NCBI GenBank assembly: GCA_001599595.1
Contig: BCHH01000005.1
Location: 3,160,801 to 3,199,122, forward strand
DNA: 38,322 nt
Source of the DNA: Beverwykella pulmonaria
Lineage: Eukaryota; Ascomycota; Dothideomycetes; Pleosporales; Melanommataceae
Direction of reading: 5' to 3'
The notes beneath the pieces were generated by a model. It was not told where the DNA came from and ran no database searches. It saw nothing but the letters and a program-made list of their open reading frames with translations. This document shows, one piece after another, positions 1 to 9,665 of the stretch; within the stretch, counting starts at the first letter, position 1, and every line of letters begins with the position of its first letter. A program made the translations under genes and the position numbers.

Positions 1-95
1 ATACATACCACACATATACATACCACACATATACATACCACACATATACATACCACACATATACATACCACACATATACATACCACACATATACA
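1..95. repeat. 15-bp microsatellite
   Basis: The window opens inside a perfect tandem array of the 15-mer ATACATACCACACAT. Six exact copies fill 1-90, and the array then degrades into a CA/TA-rich tail. The array may continue beyond the left edge. No coding potential is seen in it. Confidence 0.95.
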
Positions 96-150
96 CACAG
101 ACATACAATACACATCTTCATACTCTTTCCTCCACGCTCCAGCTTACACC
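93..150 (+). repeat. Dispersed repeat, copy 1 (second copy near 35.2 kb)
   Basis: The segment starting at ACACACAGACATACAATAC and running to CTCCAGCTTACA recurs in the same orientation at about 35186-35244 with only a few substitutions. Both copies follow a CA-rich simple repeat. This suggests a dispersed element end or a shared subtelomere-like or transposon-derived block. The element is not identified. Confidence 0.75.
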
Positions 151-545
151 AGTCTAGGTATCGCACTGAAGTTCAATGGTCCGGCATCACAAACACTAGC
201 AACCAGTGAAGAGCACCCTGGTCCGATCAAACCCATGGTCAGTGTCATGTTGAGTGGACCGGCGGCTGCAGCACACAATAACAGTGCTGAGATTCAGATT
301 GTCGCGATGATGCCGTAGTGAGGTCCGATGAATGTGACGGCTGTTCCTCCGGCAGCAGGGACATGTATCATGACCTGCCAACAAATGCTCAATACATTGG
401 CGTCAAAAGACGTTGCTGATTCACTTGTGGCAGCCGACAAGTCGCACAGGCAGGGGTCAGCGTTCAGATTCAAAGAGTAGAGAAATTCCAGCTCCAACCG
501 AGGGTGGTTGAGGAATAGCGTGAGAAGTGAGCATTGCCAAAGCAC
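144..545 (-). other. Unassigned open frame with one in-frame TGA
   Basis: On the minus strand a frame opens near 545 and reads 83 codons to a TGA at 294-296. It then continues open in the same frame for 49 more codons to a TAA at 144-146. The second part is hydrophobic and contains Cys (for example GPGCSSLVASVC). The TGA could lie in an unrecognised short intron or mark a decayed gene. No consensus donor/acceptor pair could be fitted that keeps the frame. A small secreted Cys-containing protein is one possibility, but no family is recognised. The rest of the interval from 150 to 747 shows nothing else. Confidence 0.2.
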
Positions 546-747
546 GATTTAGTAACGCGAGTGAAAATAAAAAGATGTTTTATAATGTCTCGTAGCTAAA
601 AGGGTCTCTAGGACATGCAAGACTAGTATAGACAAGAAGCAGAAGTAGAAAGCAAAAGTCTCACAGAGAGTAAAGTATGAAATGGCCAGAAGAACCAAGC
701 GTCTTGAGTTTCCGAAAACATTTTCACTTGTATACTCAATACAGCGC

Positions 748-1899
748 CTAGCAAGTAGCAGGCGAAGGGACGTTGGAGCACTTGGTGCTTACTGTTCCAC
801 CGGTGATCGCAACGCCGCTCCACTTCCAGTTGGAGCAAGATCCCTTTCCGCAAAGGATGTATGTTTCAACCCCTTTAGTGGCAACCGTTCCCTTAACACC
901 GTTGATGGTCAGAGCAGTGATTGGAACACCGGTAGTAGGGGTACCAGTGGGCGAGCCGTTCTCGTAATCCTGCTCGATGACAATACCATACTTGGCAATG
1001 TTGGAGAGAGTAATGTCCTTGTAGGTGACGTTGTTCACGGATCCAGTTGCGCCCGAGACGGTCTTGATGCGCACGCCGTTGTCTGAGTTCGAAATGGTGC
1101 TAGACTCGATCACCACGCCATCGACGGTGTTGTCACTGCGGCCGCCGACTGAGCCAATGCTGAGACCGTGTCCTCCAGAGCAGGTCCCACCGATGAAGTG
1201 GATGTTGGTGCCAGAGTTGACGGCAAGGCAATCGTCCTGGTTCTTGATGTTGGCGTTCGAGATGGTGATTCCAGATGAGGACCCGACGTCGAAAGCATCA
1301 GTATTATGGCCTCCGTTGGTCACATCTCCAGCAGAGTTGTCAATAGTGATGTGGTCGAGCACAAGGTCGGTGGCCGAGTTGATACTGAAGCCCTGCACTG
1401 GGGTGTTCTTGACATTCAAGTTGGAGATCGTCGACTGCTTCATGGAGTGTGCGTAGAAGAACTATAATTGTCAGCCATTAGGGATAGAAAAGGATGGGAG
1501 AGCGCATACCTTGGGTTTGGTCTTGCCACCGTTGGAGCCTTGACCGTCCCACCACTTTGCGCCGTTCGCATCAATGACATGACCTGAAGCGCCCTTGACC
1601 GTGATCTTGGTTCCAGACACCGAGATCATAGGACCTGCCCACTCGCTATATCCGAAAGTGGTGGTGCCTGAGAAGATGACAGTGGTACCCGAAGTTAGCT
1701 TGGTGAGATCAAGCGTGGTGCCTGCTGGCACGGCGATGTTGGACAGAGTGATGGTAGAGCATGCTGCCTTTCCACTGATGGCGGCTGCGGCAGTGGTGAA
1801 TGTGCAGGTTGCTCGCTCCTGGAGAGCCTTGGATGCTGGTGCGGCTGACACAAGAGCGCCGGCGCTGAGTATGACGGCTGAGAGGAACGTAGCAACCAT
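748..1899 (-). CDS. Secreted endopolygalacturonase (GH28)
   Basis: This two-exon gene (exons 1899-1510 and 1461-748) encodes 367 residues, the usual size for fungal endopolygalacturonases. They hydrolyse alpha-1,4 links in polygalacturonan outside the cell (EC 3.2.1.15). The 48-bp intron (1509-1462) starts GTATGC, has a CTGAC branch site and ends TATAG; it joins ..KTKPK to FFYAHS.. in phase 0. The N-terminus is a hydrophobic signal peptide ending near SAAPAS, followed by a short propeptide ending QER. All GH28 signatures are present: NTDAFD (Asp185), QDDC (Asp206/Asp207), GGHG (His228) and RIKT (Arg261/Lys263). The catalytic acids are intact, so it should be active. The C-terminus has the family's usual [13 protein letters not shown] block. 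It stands alone, and its link to the other genes is unknown. Confidence 0.97.
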
Positions 1900-2025
1900 A
1901 TTGTCGGATAATGATCGATTGTTGAAGAGAAGAGAGTGTGTTGGACCGAATCAAACTGTGAAATGAATGGCTGATCGACTAATGAAAGAAGTGAAGGCCA
2001 GAGTTAAAGGCGAGACACCCGTGTA

Positions 2026-2031
2026 CTTATA
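2026..2031 (-). promoter_or_regulatory. Probable TATA box of the endopolygalacturonase gene
   Basis: TATAAG lies on the minus strand about 127 bp upstream of the ATG at 1899. The position and sequence fit a fungal core promoter. This is a sequence-only prediction. Confidence 0.5.
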
Positions 2032-3414
2032 GCATTGCTGTGAAGATAGAAGACCGGAGTCCCCAGCAGAAGCAGGCCGATTGCCGAGTTGTAAGACCAA
2101 TCCAGGCGATAGCGCAAGCTTGTGCATCTGGGCGTGTGCTTGTTTCTACCTCAAATGAAGGGTTGTAGTGGAAATGAATGTTCCACATGATTGCCCCGCA
2201 GAAGGTCGCGGAAGAATTTTGGAAGCTTCGACTGGCGCATTGCAACATGCGATGTCTGCCAGACAATTCAGAATTTGTATAGGGGATACTGGCATGAATA
2301 GAATAGGCAATATGCCGTTGTATATTCAGGCATCCATCGTTATACCAAGGTCTTCAACCAAGGCGCTGGTTCACGGCAAACTGAATTGGGCCAAACTTCG
2401 AGGCTTGTGCTAAAGGAAACGTTTGCAATGCCCTTTCTCCGCCACAGAGAACGAGCTGCGGGCTCGTATTTCGTTGGTGGAAACTGTTTACATGTTTGCC
2501 CCTGTCAGGCGATATTGAGGGTGGCATGGTGAAACAGGTCTATGGGGGGGATCGGGTGTGGCGGATCTTGACGCGTGTTTCTCGAAGCGGAAGGCAAAAA
2601 CCGAGAGATTGGGGCCCTGGCATCCAAGGATTATACGTCGCGCATCTAAGCGTAGAACGCCGTGATATGGGTCGTTCAATTGATGGAAACAGAGGGAGGT
2701 TGATGAGGAGAAAGGGGCGGTTGTTTATGCGAAGGAACGAGGTTTCCCCGAGAAACGACAGCGGTGTTCCAAGTAAGGCCTAGCGCCGCTCAATTTATCT
2801 CCCGCCATTTCTAGCCACTCAACTTTCGGCCCTTCACCATCACTCGCTTTGTCTTTCACAACCACCGGAACTCTTTTCGGTATAGAAAGCAGCAGCTGAT
2901 ATCTCCAATTTTTTTGTTCACAATTTTCACTCCGAACTCGTGGTCCGCAGACGACAGGCCATTTCTTTTCCTGCATCGATTCACATCAAATCTTATCTTC
3001 TTCAGGCGATGTTATCAGCAAAGAAAAGTAAACATTTAAAAAGAAGCAACATGTTTTATACTGAACTTAAGGTTCTTCTGCCATAGAACAGCATGTAGGA
3101 CTTCTAATTTCTTCCCAACTCTAACATCTACGCGTACGGTGGACGCATCAACAGCCAACTTCTTTACGCTGCAGGTTTACAGCCTGTTGAGTCGTAGGTC
3201 AAACTTGAGTACCGCTGCCTTACGCTTTCCAATAGCGTCAGTTTCACCTCTCTGCTTCTGATCCGACGTCGGATTTTTGATATCCTGGAGCGCTTGGCAA
3301 AGGCGCGGGGTGTTGCTGTTGGTTCCGGACGCACATACGTACGGAGAATTCCCCCCGAAGCCGGCACCTCAAGGGAACAATATACTGAGTCATATCCGGT
3401 TAACGTAATGGGGA
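2032..3414. other. Intergenic, no gene seen
   Basis: Only short frames without recognisable domains occur here. There is a run of G at about 2545 and a pyrimidine-rich stretch at 2800-2960. The right part would hold the 3' region of the membrane-protein gene that ends at 3415. No tRNA or repeat is recognised. Confidence 0.5.
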
Positions 3415-5335
3415 TCATACAACCTCTGGCGGTTCTGGGTCTAAAAGCACTGCTCCGACTAACCTCTCGTGCTTAGAGACACCAGTCTGGCTGAACGAAT
3501 CTGGTGACTCTAGCCCAAACCATTCTCCAGCCGCAACCACCGCGATAATGAAGGCCACTACGGTGACGATGTAACTTGCAACGCTGAAAGCATCCCCAAC
3601 CGCCTTTCTTATGACACCGAAGAGAACGCCGAATATTGCACTGACAAGGACGCAGACGAACATAAGGATGTAAATGCATCTAAGATGGTGATTAGCTTTT
3701 CCTCAGACACATGGTTTGAATCATGGGATCCCTCACCTAGTGTTCAACCCTTCGATTATCTCCACCGTGACGACGTAGTCTCCCCCATCTTCCCATCCTT
3801 CGTCCAGCTCGTTGTCTACAAGGTTAGTCCATCGTTTGTCCTGGGGCGGATTCCGCATTAAGTATCTGAAGTAGCTCGTAAGCGGCTTGTCGGAAATGCA
3901 AGATTTGCTCTCGCCAATGATTGGCGACGAATCTGTGAGCTCCCAGAGATCCTCTTTGGGATCAGTGCATTCCCACTACGTCTATGAGAACATGTTTCAA
4001 GGTACGGTAGGGCATCTACAGACGTACCAGGTGTATATACGCAAAGGCGATCTCACGAAACGGTCGCCATCCTCGTTCTCTTCGAATTTGGCGATATTGG
4101 CCGCGGAGCAGGTAGTCTGATGGATGGTGGACGGTGCAGATGCGGCCATTGTCTACGAGAAAGAACCAAACGCTACGCTTCTGTCAATACAGGAGTCCAG
4201 TGTAACAAAAGCCTCTGTACTTACCCACCAGGCTTTCCATTCCAGCGACTAAGGTGATGGTGAGAAGGAGAACGAGATGGAGGCCGGCCATGCCTGTCTT
4301 TGTAGCGGGTTTTGGAGCGTCCTCTTCCTCCGCTTCCTCCCCCGTTGTATCCTCCGCTGCCTCCTCCATTTCTCCCACCCCCTCTGCTACCATGGTAAAA
4401 TCGTTTCCCGTGATGATCCCTTCCGGAATGTGCATACCTCATGTCTCCCCAGTCAGCAGGACTGATCATACGACCGTTTCCAGAATGGTAGCCTGTACGA
4501 TGAGGACCAGAGTTGCAGTCACAGTTTTTACAACAATTGAAGTCTCCGGAACTCGAGGACGATTCCCGAGTTGACTCCAGTTTTCTTCGGTCAAATCCGT
4601 ATCTTTCGAGATCCGCGTTCTTGATCTGTAGATTGCGAATCAGGCGGTTTCGTCTTTCGTTCCGTCGCATAACCCATCTGCCTCGCCCATTCTGGTAGAA
4701 AAACTGGAGCAACTTTTCGACTAGGAGATGTCGAGGATGAGTCCTCCGCAGTGGGTCGTGGCGGTCGGGACTTCGGAACCGGGTCCGTGGTGGCGGAGAT
4801 AGAGGTCGGCGAGGAGGTTCTTTTCCCCTTACATGCTTATGTCGCTGTGTTGTGTGTTCGTAAACTCTGTATCTCGGCCTCTTTTCCTCGACTCGTACGA
4901 AGAATGGACGTGGAGGTACTTCTCGAGGAGGCGATTCATGCTGCGTAGGGTACTGTAGTGTGGAGGTATATAACGCCCACCCCCTCCTCCTTGCGCTACT
5001 TCCAGAGGTAGTTGTGCTTCAACGGTCTGTGCTGGGACATTGCTCTTTGCTATTGAGCTCCGATCCAAATTGTCCCTTTCTACTTCCTCCCTTTCTACTT
5101 CCTCCCTTTCTACTTCCTCCCTTTCTACTTCCTCCCTTTCTACTTCCTCCCTTTCTACTTCCTCCCTTTCTACTTCCTCCCTTTCTACTTCCTCCCTTTC
5201 TACTTCCTCCCTTTCTACTTCTTCCCTTTCCCTTGGAGCCTGCTGTTCAACCTCTTTTGCGGCTCTGATGCGGGCAGCCGTTGCATCAACATCGTAGTGT
5301 TGACGCTCACGTTGGCGCTTAAGTTTTCGGTACAT
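3415..5335 (-). CDS. Putative membrane protein with EEVER repeats, six exons
   Basis: I propose exons 5335-5000, 4952-4499, 4437-4225, 4152-4028, 3975-3737 and 3679-3415, encoding 543 residues with all phases consistent. Donors include GTAAGT (4224), GTACGT (4027) and GTGAGG (3736); the last intron has a CTAAT branch site. The N-terminus is very charged, with ten EEVER units (about residues 38-90) predicted to form a helix or coiled coil. An Arg/Pro/Ser-rich region follows. An acidic stretch then precedes a first membrane segment (about 313-331). A soluble part contains WTNLVDNELDEGWEDGGDY. Two C-terminal membrane helices (about 457-480 and 488-510) end near EWFGLESPDSF. I do not recognise the family. 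The three 3' exon junctions are convincing. The 4438-4498 intron ends in an unusual GAG acceptor, so the gene might instead be two, with the second starting at the ATG at 4435. Confidence 0.62.
5079..5228 (-). repeat. Coding 15-bp minisatellite, ten copies
   Basis: Ten copies of a 15-mer (plus strand TCTACTTCCTCCCTT) are virtually identical at nucleotide level; only the last has a substitution. On the minus strand each encodes EEVER. Because the period is five codons, copy-number change keeps the frame. The near-identity of the copies implies recent expansion or homogenisation. Confidence 0.95.
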
Positions 5336-5682
5336 CTTGAGTCTTCTCTACCGAAATCAGAGGGCACATACAACAGAATATAAAGACAAAGGCTGTTAGA
5401 AATATTGGAGCGCAAAGACTGAGCCTGCACTTGGGCTGGGGCGCGGCGTAGATATGTGGGCCCACCCGGAGTTGGCGTGATATGGTCTGAGTGAAGTCTC
5501 AATCTATCGTATTCAAAAATCGGGGTTTTGCTTGGCGACATCGCTTAACGTTAATTCTTCGCGACCCGCCATCTTGTAGGAAAGGCTTCAATATTTTGTC
5601 TGGTAGCCATGCGCTTTACGTAGAGCGCGTAGCTGTTGCGGCATTAAGAGGATAAGCTTCTTGATTAATGAACTAGGGATTG
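5336..5682. other. Intergenic, upstream of the membrane-protein gene
   Basis: No gene is seen. This should hold the promoter of the minus-strand gene starting at 5335. A short frame at 5215-5541 overlaps that gene's first exon in another frame and is treated as spurious. Confidence 0.4.
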
Positions 5683-5797
5683 TGTCACGGTATATATGTT
5701 ATTCTATACGCACCTCACTCTATTGGGTTCACTGCACCTTTTTAGGTAGCGCTGGTCGAGTGGTATAGAGCTTGCTCCTAACAGATTGCCTGCCATG
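5683..5797 (+). repeat. tRNA-like repeat, copy 1 (inverted relative to 14.0-14.1 kb)
   Basis: It begins TGTCACGGTATATATG and runs through a tRNA-like 5' half, GGTAGCGCTGGTCGAGTGG, which contains an A-box-like sequence. About 100 bp match the reverse complement of roughly 14044-14144. This copy stops being tRNA-like where the 427-bp LTR begins at 5798. It may be a tRNA-derived retroelement or the end of a larger element. A functional tRNA is not supported. Confidence 0.65.
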
Positions 5798-6224
5798 TGT
5801 ATCGGCGCAGGATATCAGAACGATCGGATTCGGGTGCGAATCACTACCGAAGGCATATGGGAGTGCACGAGTGATAACGAATACCCAAGATAGAATTGAC
5901 ACCTATAGGCCGGGTACGAAAGGATAATCAAAAGCTACCTGATCTAACTAACGAAACGACTGGCTTATATACACGAAGAGAGATGAGGGATAACGAAGCC
6001 GAGGTACTAAAGGTTCGGATAAGGACCTGTATCGGAGTTGCATCGGGAGCTGATCAGGAGCCGAGGTAATACAGGTTCGGATATGGATCGAGCCTGCATC
6101 GGAGTTGAGTGGGGAGGAGGTCGGGAACTGAAGTCCTACCGGTTCGGGTAGGAATAGGATCTGTATCGGGATCGGGCAGGGAGCGGTTCGGTCACGTGAT
6201 GGAACGATTGTTCGAATCGTTACA
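5798..6224 (+). mobile_element. LTR of a retrotransposon (427 bp), copy 1
   Basis: This segment aligns along its whole length with 31940-32366 in the same orientation. Both are 427 bp. The other copy starts TGTAACG and ends CGTTACA, a perfect terminal inverted repeat; this one starts TGTATCG. No internal retrotransposon genes adjoin it and the 5-bp flanks (CCATG and CTAAC) do not match. It is therefore probably a solo LTR left by recombination or rearrangement. The two copies differ by scattered substitutions. Confidence 0.82.
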
Positions 6225-6679
6225 CTAACTAGCTCCTAATGCAACTCTAAAACAGGTCCTTATCTAAACCTATAGTACCTTAGCTCTGTTATCTCTTATC
6301 TCTCTAATACATTACTTACCTTATTTCTCTTTTAATGCTAACATAGTAATAGAGCAAGGAGATTGCTTGTGCTGCTGACTTCCCTATCTATAGTCTAGGC
6401 GCCTTACTGTACAATGCCCCAAACACCCCACTTGTCGCCTGTTGCGGATATATTTACGCTGGCATGCTCCTCTCTTAGCGTTAGTCGTACGTTAAGGCCA
6501 TTGTGATCCACCTCTGTGGCGCCCTTAACATTAGTCCTTGCTAGCGCTGCCAGGCTGCGTATAATTGTACTAGCAAGTTTCTCTACTACGCTGGCTGCGT
6601 TTCTCTTTTTACTTGGTGGGGTGGAGCTTGTAGCAACTGCATCTATAATAATTATGGTGCTTTATGCTCTTATTGTAGC
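6225..6679. other. AT-rich sequence between mobile-element pieces
   Basis: No gene can be supported. A 101-codon frame at 6516-6821 is hydrophobic by composition and overlaps the transposon-derived segment, so it is treated as spurious. Confidence 0.4.
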
Positions 6680-7254
6680 ACTAACAACTGCAAGCTCTTG
6701 TACAAGGACTTCAAGAAGGAGATGGATGGCTGCCACTCTGCGTCTCCTCGTCCTCCTCCTGCTGGCAAGCCTGTTGGTGGACGTTCAACTCATACAATTA
6801 GTGGTGGTGCTTAAAAGATAGCTCTACTTATTATATAAAACTATTATACTTGTCGGTAACCCCGAGGTTATTCACGGTCACAGTAGAGGTAATCGACTGG
6901 TTGAATGTATTACCACGTAGCAGTGGGCTCCAATACCGTAGTATTAGTGTCCTGCTTGTGTGGTGATGATATTCTTAAGGTTCTAAGATACGAGGATCCT
7001 TGAGGATCCTTGACTCAGAAAGCTGATCACGTGACTGCCGAGGATCCTTGAGGATCCTTGACTCAGAAAGCTGATCACGTGACTGCCGAGGATCCTTGAG
7101 GATCCTTGACTCAGAAAGCTGATCATGTGACTGCCGCCAGAGCGGGGAAATCACGTGATATCAACGCTGAGAAATCATGTGATACCAACAATACTATCCT
7201 CTAGGATTTATAGTAAAGGCTGGTTCGTTAAAAATTAGGATTGTGATTGTCGCG
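6680..7254 (+). mobile_element. Unidentified transposon 3' end, copy A (with insertion)
   Basis: Two blocks match the copy near 15 kb. Block one (about 6680-6830) encodes a fragment ending SASPRPPPAGKPVGGR.. before a stop. Block two (about 7190-7254) contains TAGTAAAGGCTGGTTCG and ends GATGTTCCTAGCCA. In copy B the blocks are nearly adjacent. Here about 360 bp, including three 48-bp repeats, lie between them. The protein tail looks like the C-terminus of a transposon protein, but the family is not certain. Confidence 0.6.
6992..7135 (+). repeat. 48-bp tandem repeat, three copies
   Basis: There are three consecutive 48-mers, each holding a duplicated GAGGATCCTT and a GCTGATCACGTGACTGCC. The third differs by one C-to-T in the CACGTG core. 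Each unit carries a palindromic TCACGTGA-type E-box-like core. Related ATCACGTGAT motifs follow at about 7151-7160. Confidence 0.95.
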
Positions 7255-7700
7255 ACTTTGATGTTCCTAGCCAAGAAAAAAAGCTACCCGTTAACCGCTC
7301 ACCATAATTACTTAACCCTAAAACGCATGGTCGGCCGAGCCTAAAACCAGGGTCAGTTGAGCTGCCAGCACGAATCCATCCACGTATTATTTGTAAGCGA
7401 CGCTACAAACCTGCTCATGGGGAGACCTTGTAGAAGCGCGTATCTTGATTAGAAATCCGCTGATTCAGAACCCGTTGGACTAATTAAGCATTCGCTGATT
7501 AGGAATCATGCAGTGCGCGACTAGGAAAGCATTGCTAGAAGAGATATATATACATGACCTTGAAGTCTTTCGAGTATTCAGACGTCTTTCTGTAGCTTCA
7601 ATCGAATTATAATTTTGCATTGACCTTTGTCTTGTCTATAAATCTCAAAGAATAGCTAATCGCTTTTATTAGAGGTATAACTATTAAGGGATATTTGATA
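7255..7700. other. Intergenic, 5' region of the Prx-like gene
   Basis: No gene is seen. The region contains direct short repeats around ATTCGCTGATTAGGAATC at 7440-7520. Its right end is the likely promoter and 5' leader of the gene starting at 7701. Confidence 0.4.
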
Positions 7701-8377
7701 ATGACTACCCAAACACCTATCGAGGAATTCGAGTCCTTACTTTCAACCTCCTCAGTCCTCTTCGTCGTTTGTAAGTTACACCTCTCCCTTATCACCTCCC
7801 TCGCTACATTCCCTCCACTCTACACTTCCACTATGCTGTTCTTCTACCTCCTCCCTCAGGCTAATAACATTTAGTTTACCGCGGCCACTGGTGTCCCTTC
7901 TGTCAAGCCTACCTCCGAACCCTCCAATATCTCCACCCTTCCATAACCTCCCTCGGCGGTAAAACCCTGACCGTCACCTCCGAGCCCGCTTCTTTTCTAC
8001 CTGAAACGCGTAAACTCACCGGCTATTCCGGTGACGCTATTGTTGATACTGAAAACACGCTCGTGGAATTCGTGAAAGAGAGGTACGAACTTGAGATTGC
8101 AGTAAGCGAGAAGAAGGGATATAAGAGTGGGATGGCACAGCCAGGGATTTTGGTCTTGCGAGGGGAAAAGGGAGATCTAATAGGGGACGAGGGAGCGGTA
8201 TTGGAGAAGTGGGCGATTGTTCCGAGTACGATGAATCTTGGTGGAGCGAGTGATAGGCCGGAGTTGGAGCAGGTTTGGGACAACGTCAGAGCGAAAATTG
8301 AGGGAAAAGGAGTGGTGCATAGTGCGTATAAAAAGATGGGTTTGTTGGGGATGCTGTGGGCAAAGGTTTTTGGGTGA
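7701..8377 (+). CDS. AhpC/TSA-like thioredoxin-fold protein
   Basis: Two exons (7701-7770 and 7875-8377) encode 190 residues. The 104-bp intron has a GTAAGT donor, a GCTAATAAC branch site and a TTAG acceptor. The splice creates VVFYRGHWCPFCQAYL, a classic thioredoxin/peroxiredoxin-like active site with CPFC at Cys30 and Cys33. The family (AhpC/TSA-type, Prx-like) comprises presumed cytosolic thiol oxidoreductases, but its substrates are mostly unknown. No signal peptide is visible. The frame is open throughout, with a normal length and a clean stop. It therefore looks intact although it lies between transposon debris on both sides. The exact substrate (peroxide or protein disulfide) cannot be told from sequence. 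Confidence 0.88.
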
Positions 8378-8549
8378 TCTGAGGAGAGACGGATGGTTTA
8401 TTCGCTTGAATGTCCTTGAAAGGAGGACTCGAAACGAGATTTGGCGCTGCATTTTATCTGGCACCTTCGAACTTCTGAATAGAGTAATACTCACAAGTTT
8501 GAGTACCTCACGATCTCTTTGACATCACCGGGAGTCTCGGGCGCGTGAG
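8378..8549. other. Intergenic 3' region
   Basis: Nothing recognisable; this is the probable 3' untranslated region of the Prx-like gene. Confidence 0.4.
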
Positions 8550-9010
8550 TCAAAGGTCCGGTGATACATCTGTCATACGCCTTCCGGTATCAGTCGCCAG
8601 ACGGGTAACCCTCAGGTCTTGTCTGGGGGTATTCGTCTTCATTACTTGCACAAACAGTTCTTCGGCCTCTGTCCACCTTTTTGCAAGCTCTTTTGCCAGC
8701 CTTACCATGCCATACTGCTCAACTTGTCTGTATGCTCCTTCGCAAGCAGCTTTTTCCTGCCCTTCATTGACCATATTGGTCGTTTTCCAGCATCACTTCC
8801 CATGTTTCTCGCGACCCTGCTCTTCAAACCACTTCCGTGTCGTTAGACGTACAAGCCTATGTATGTCAAACGTTTTCGCATCAGTGGTAGGCACCATAAA
8901 CCAGTGGCGCGACCAGGAGAGCCATGAGGACGAAGAAACGGATGAAGAGAGGAGTTTCACTTCCACTGAAGATTTGGTATATGAAGCTCTCATGCAATAC
9001 GGATACCAAG
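8550..9010 (-). pseudogene. Relic of an NLR-type (NB-ARC/NACHT-TPR) gene
   Basis: Two minus-strand frames hold pieces resembling fungal STAND/NLR proteins. About 8795-8920 encodes DIHRLVRLTTRKWFEEQG, close to the conserved hinge HRLVQLATRKWLE.. that precedes TPR repeats. About 8560-8770 encodes LAKRWTEAEELFVQVMKTN, close to a kinesin-light-chain-type TPR (GRWKEAEELEVQVMETR). The pieces are out of frame with each other, the intervening part is shortened, and no nucleotide-binding domain is present. It is a decayed fragment of a heterokaryon-incompatibility or immune-receptor-like gene. The identification rests on pattern memory without a search. Confidence 0.5.
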
Positions 9011-9665
9011 ATCTTCCATAAATCCATATACGACACCTTCATCCCACTTCTTGTCGGAGCAATGTAAGCACAGAATTGTACGCAAACAGTATCGTTGTTC
9101 GATAGTTGGGATATGTATATATATACACTGGTAAATTTCCAAAACAACTTAGTTTGAATGTGACAATGAGTTTTGCATCGGTGCAGTTGGTAGAGTCATA
9201 CTGTTCAGCACGATGAGAACGCTGGGGAGGAAGCTATGGAGCGCTGTTATGTTCGTAGGTCTTAGACTAAAGATGTGGTTGTGGTCGAAACGGTCAAGGA
9301 ACAGGAAGGATATACGCAGGAAGGACTCAGAGGGAGATGGTTTTATATTTGCCGAAGGTCTTAATTGCATTCATAGCTACAGGGAAAGTGGGATGCTTCG
9401 TCTGGCCTAAGTCTTCGTATATATGGCGCCAACATTCACTATACTTTATGTGGTCATAATAAGTTCATAAGAGAGTGCCATGTCGTACAACCACTATGTC
9501 GTATATACAAGGGTCAGTAGCATTCACGGCGAGGCAAGTGATACACAAGAATGCTTTGATCCTGCATATGGCGAGTTATATCTTCAAATTATACAACTAC
9601 ATTCTTCGCGCACGTAATCGAGTTAAACTAGAGAGGTAAAACCTATGACAGTGTGTTCTCAAAGG
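9011..9665. other. Intergenic, no gene seen
   Basis: Only short frames (for example 9213-9410) without recognisable features. A TA-rich tract lies at 9113-9125. Confidence 0.4.

Noticed and set aside
196..545. Class II hydrophobin
   Set aside because: Some Cys and an LLLC-like stretch look suggestive, but the eight-Cys pattern with two CC pairs is absent.
1025..1456. Plus-strand frames over the endopolygalacturonase
   Set aside because: Shadows of the minus-strand gene whose GH28 motifs are unambiguous.
5752..5850. A complete tRNA gene spanning 5752-5850
   Set aside because: An acceptor-like GGTAG/CTACC pairing exists, but the 3' half belongs to the 427-bp LTR, which has the same sequence at 31.97 kb without a tRNA 5' half. 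The pairing is coincidental.
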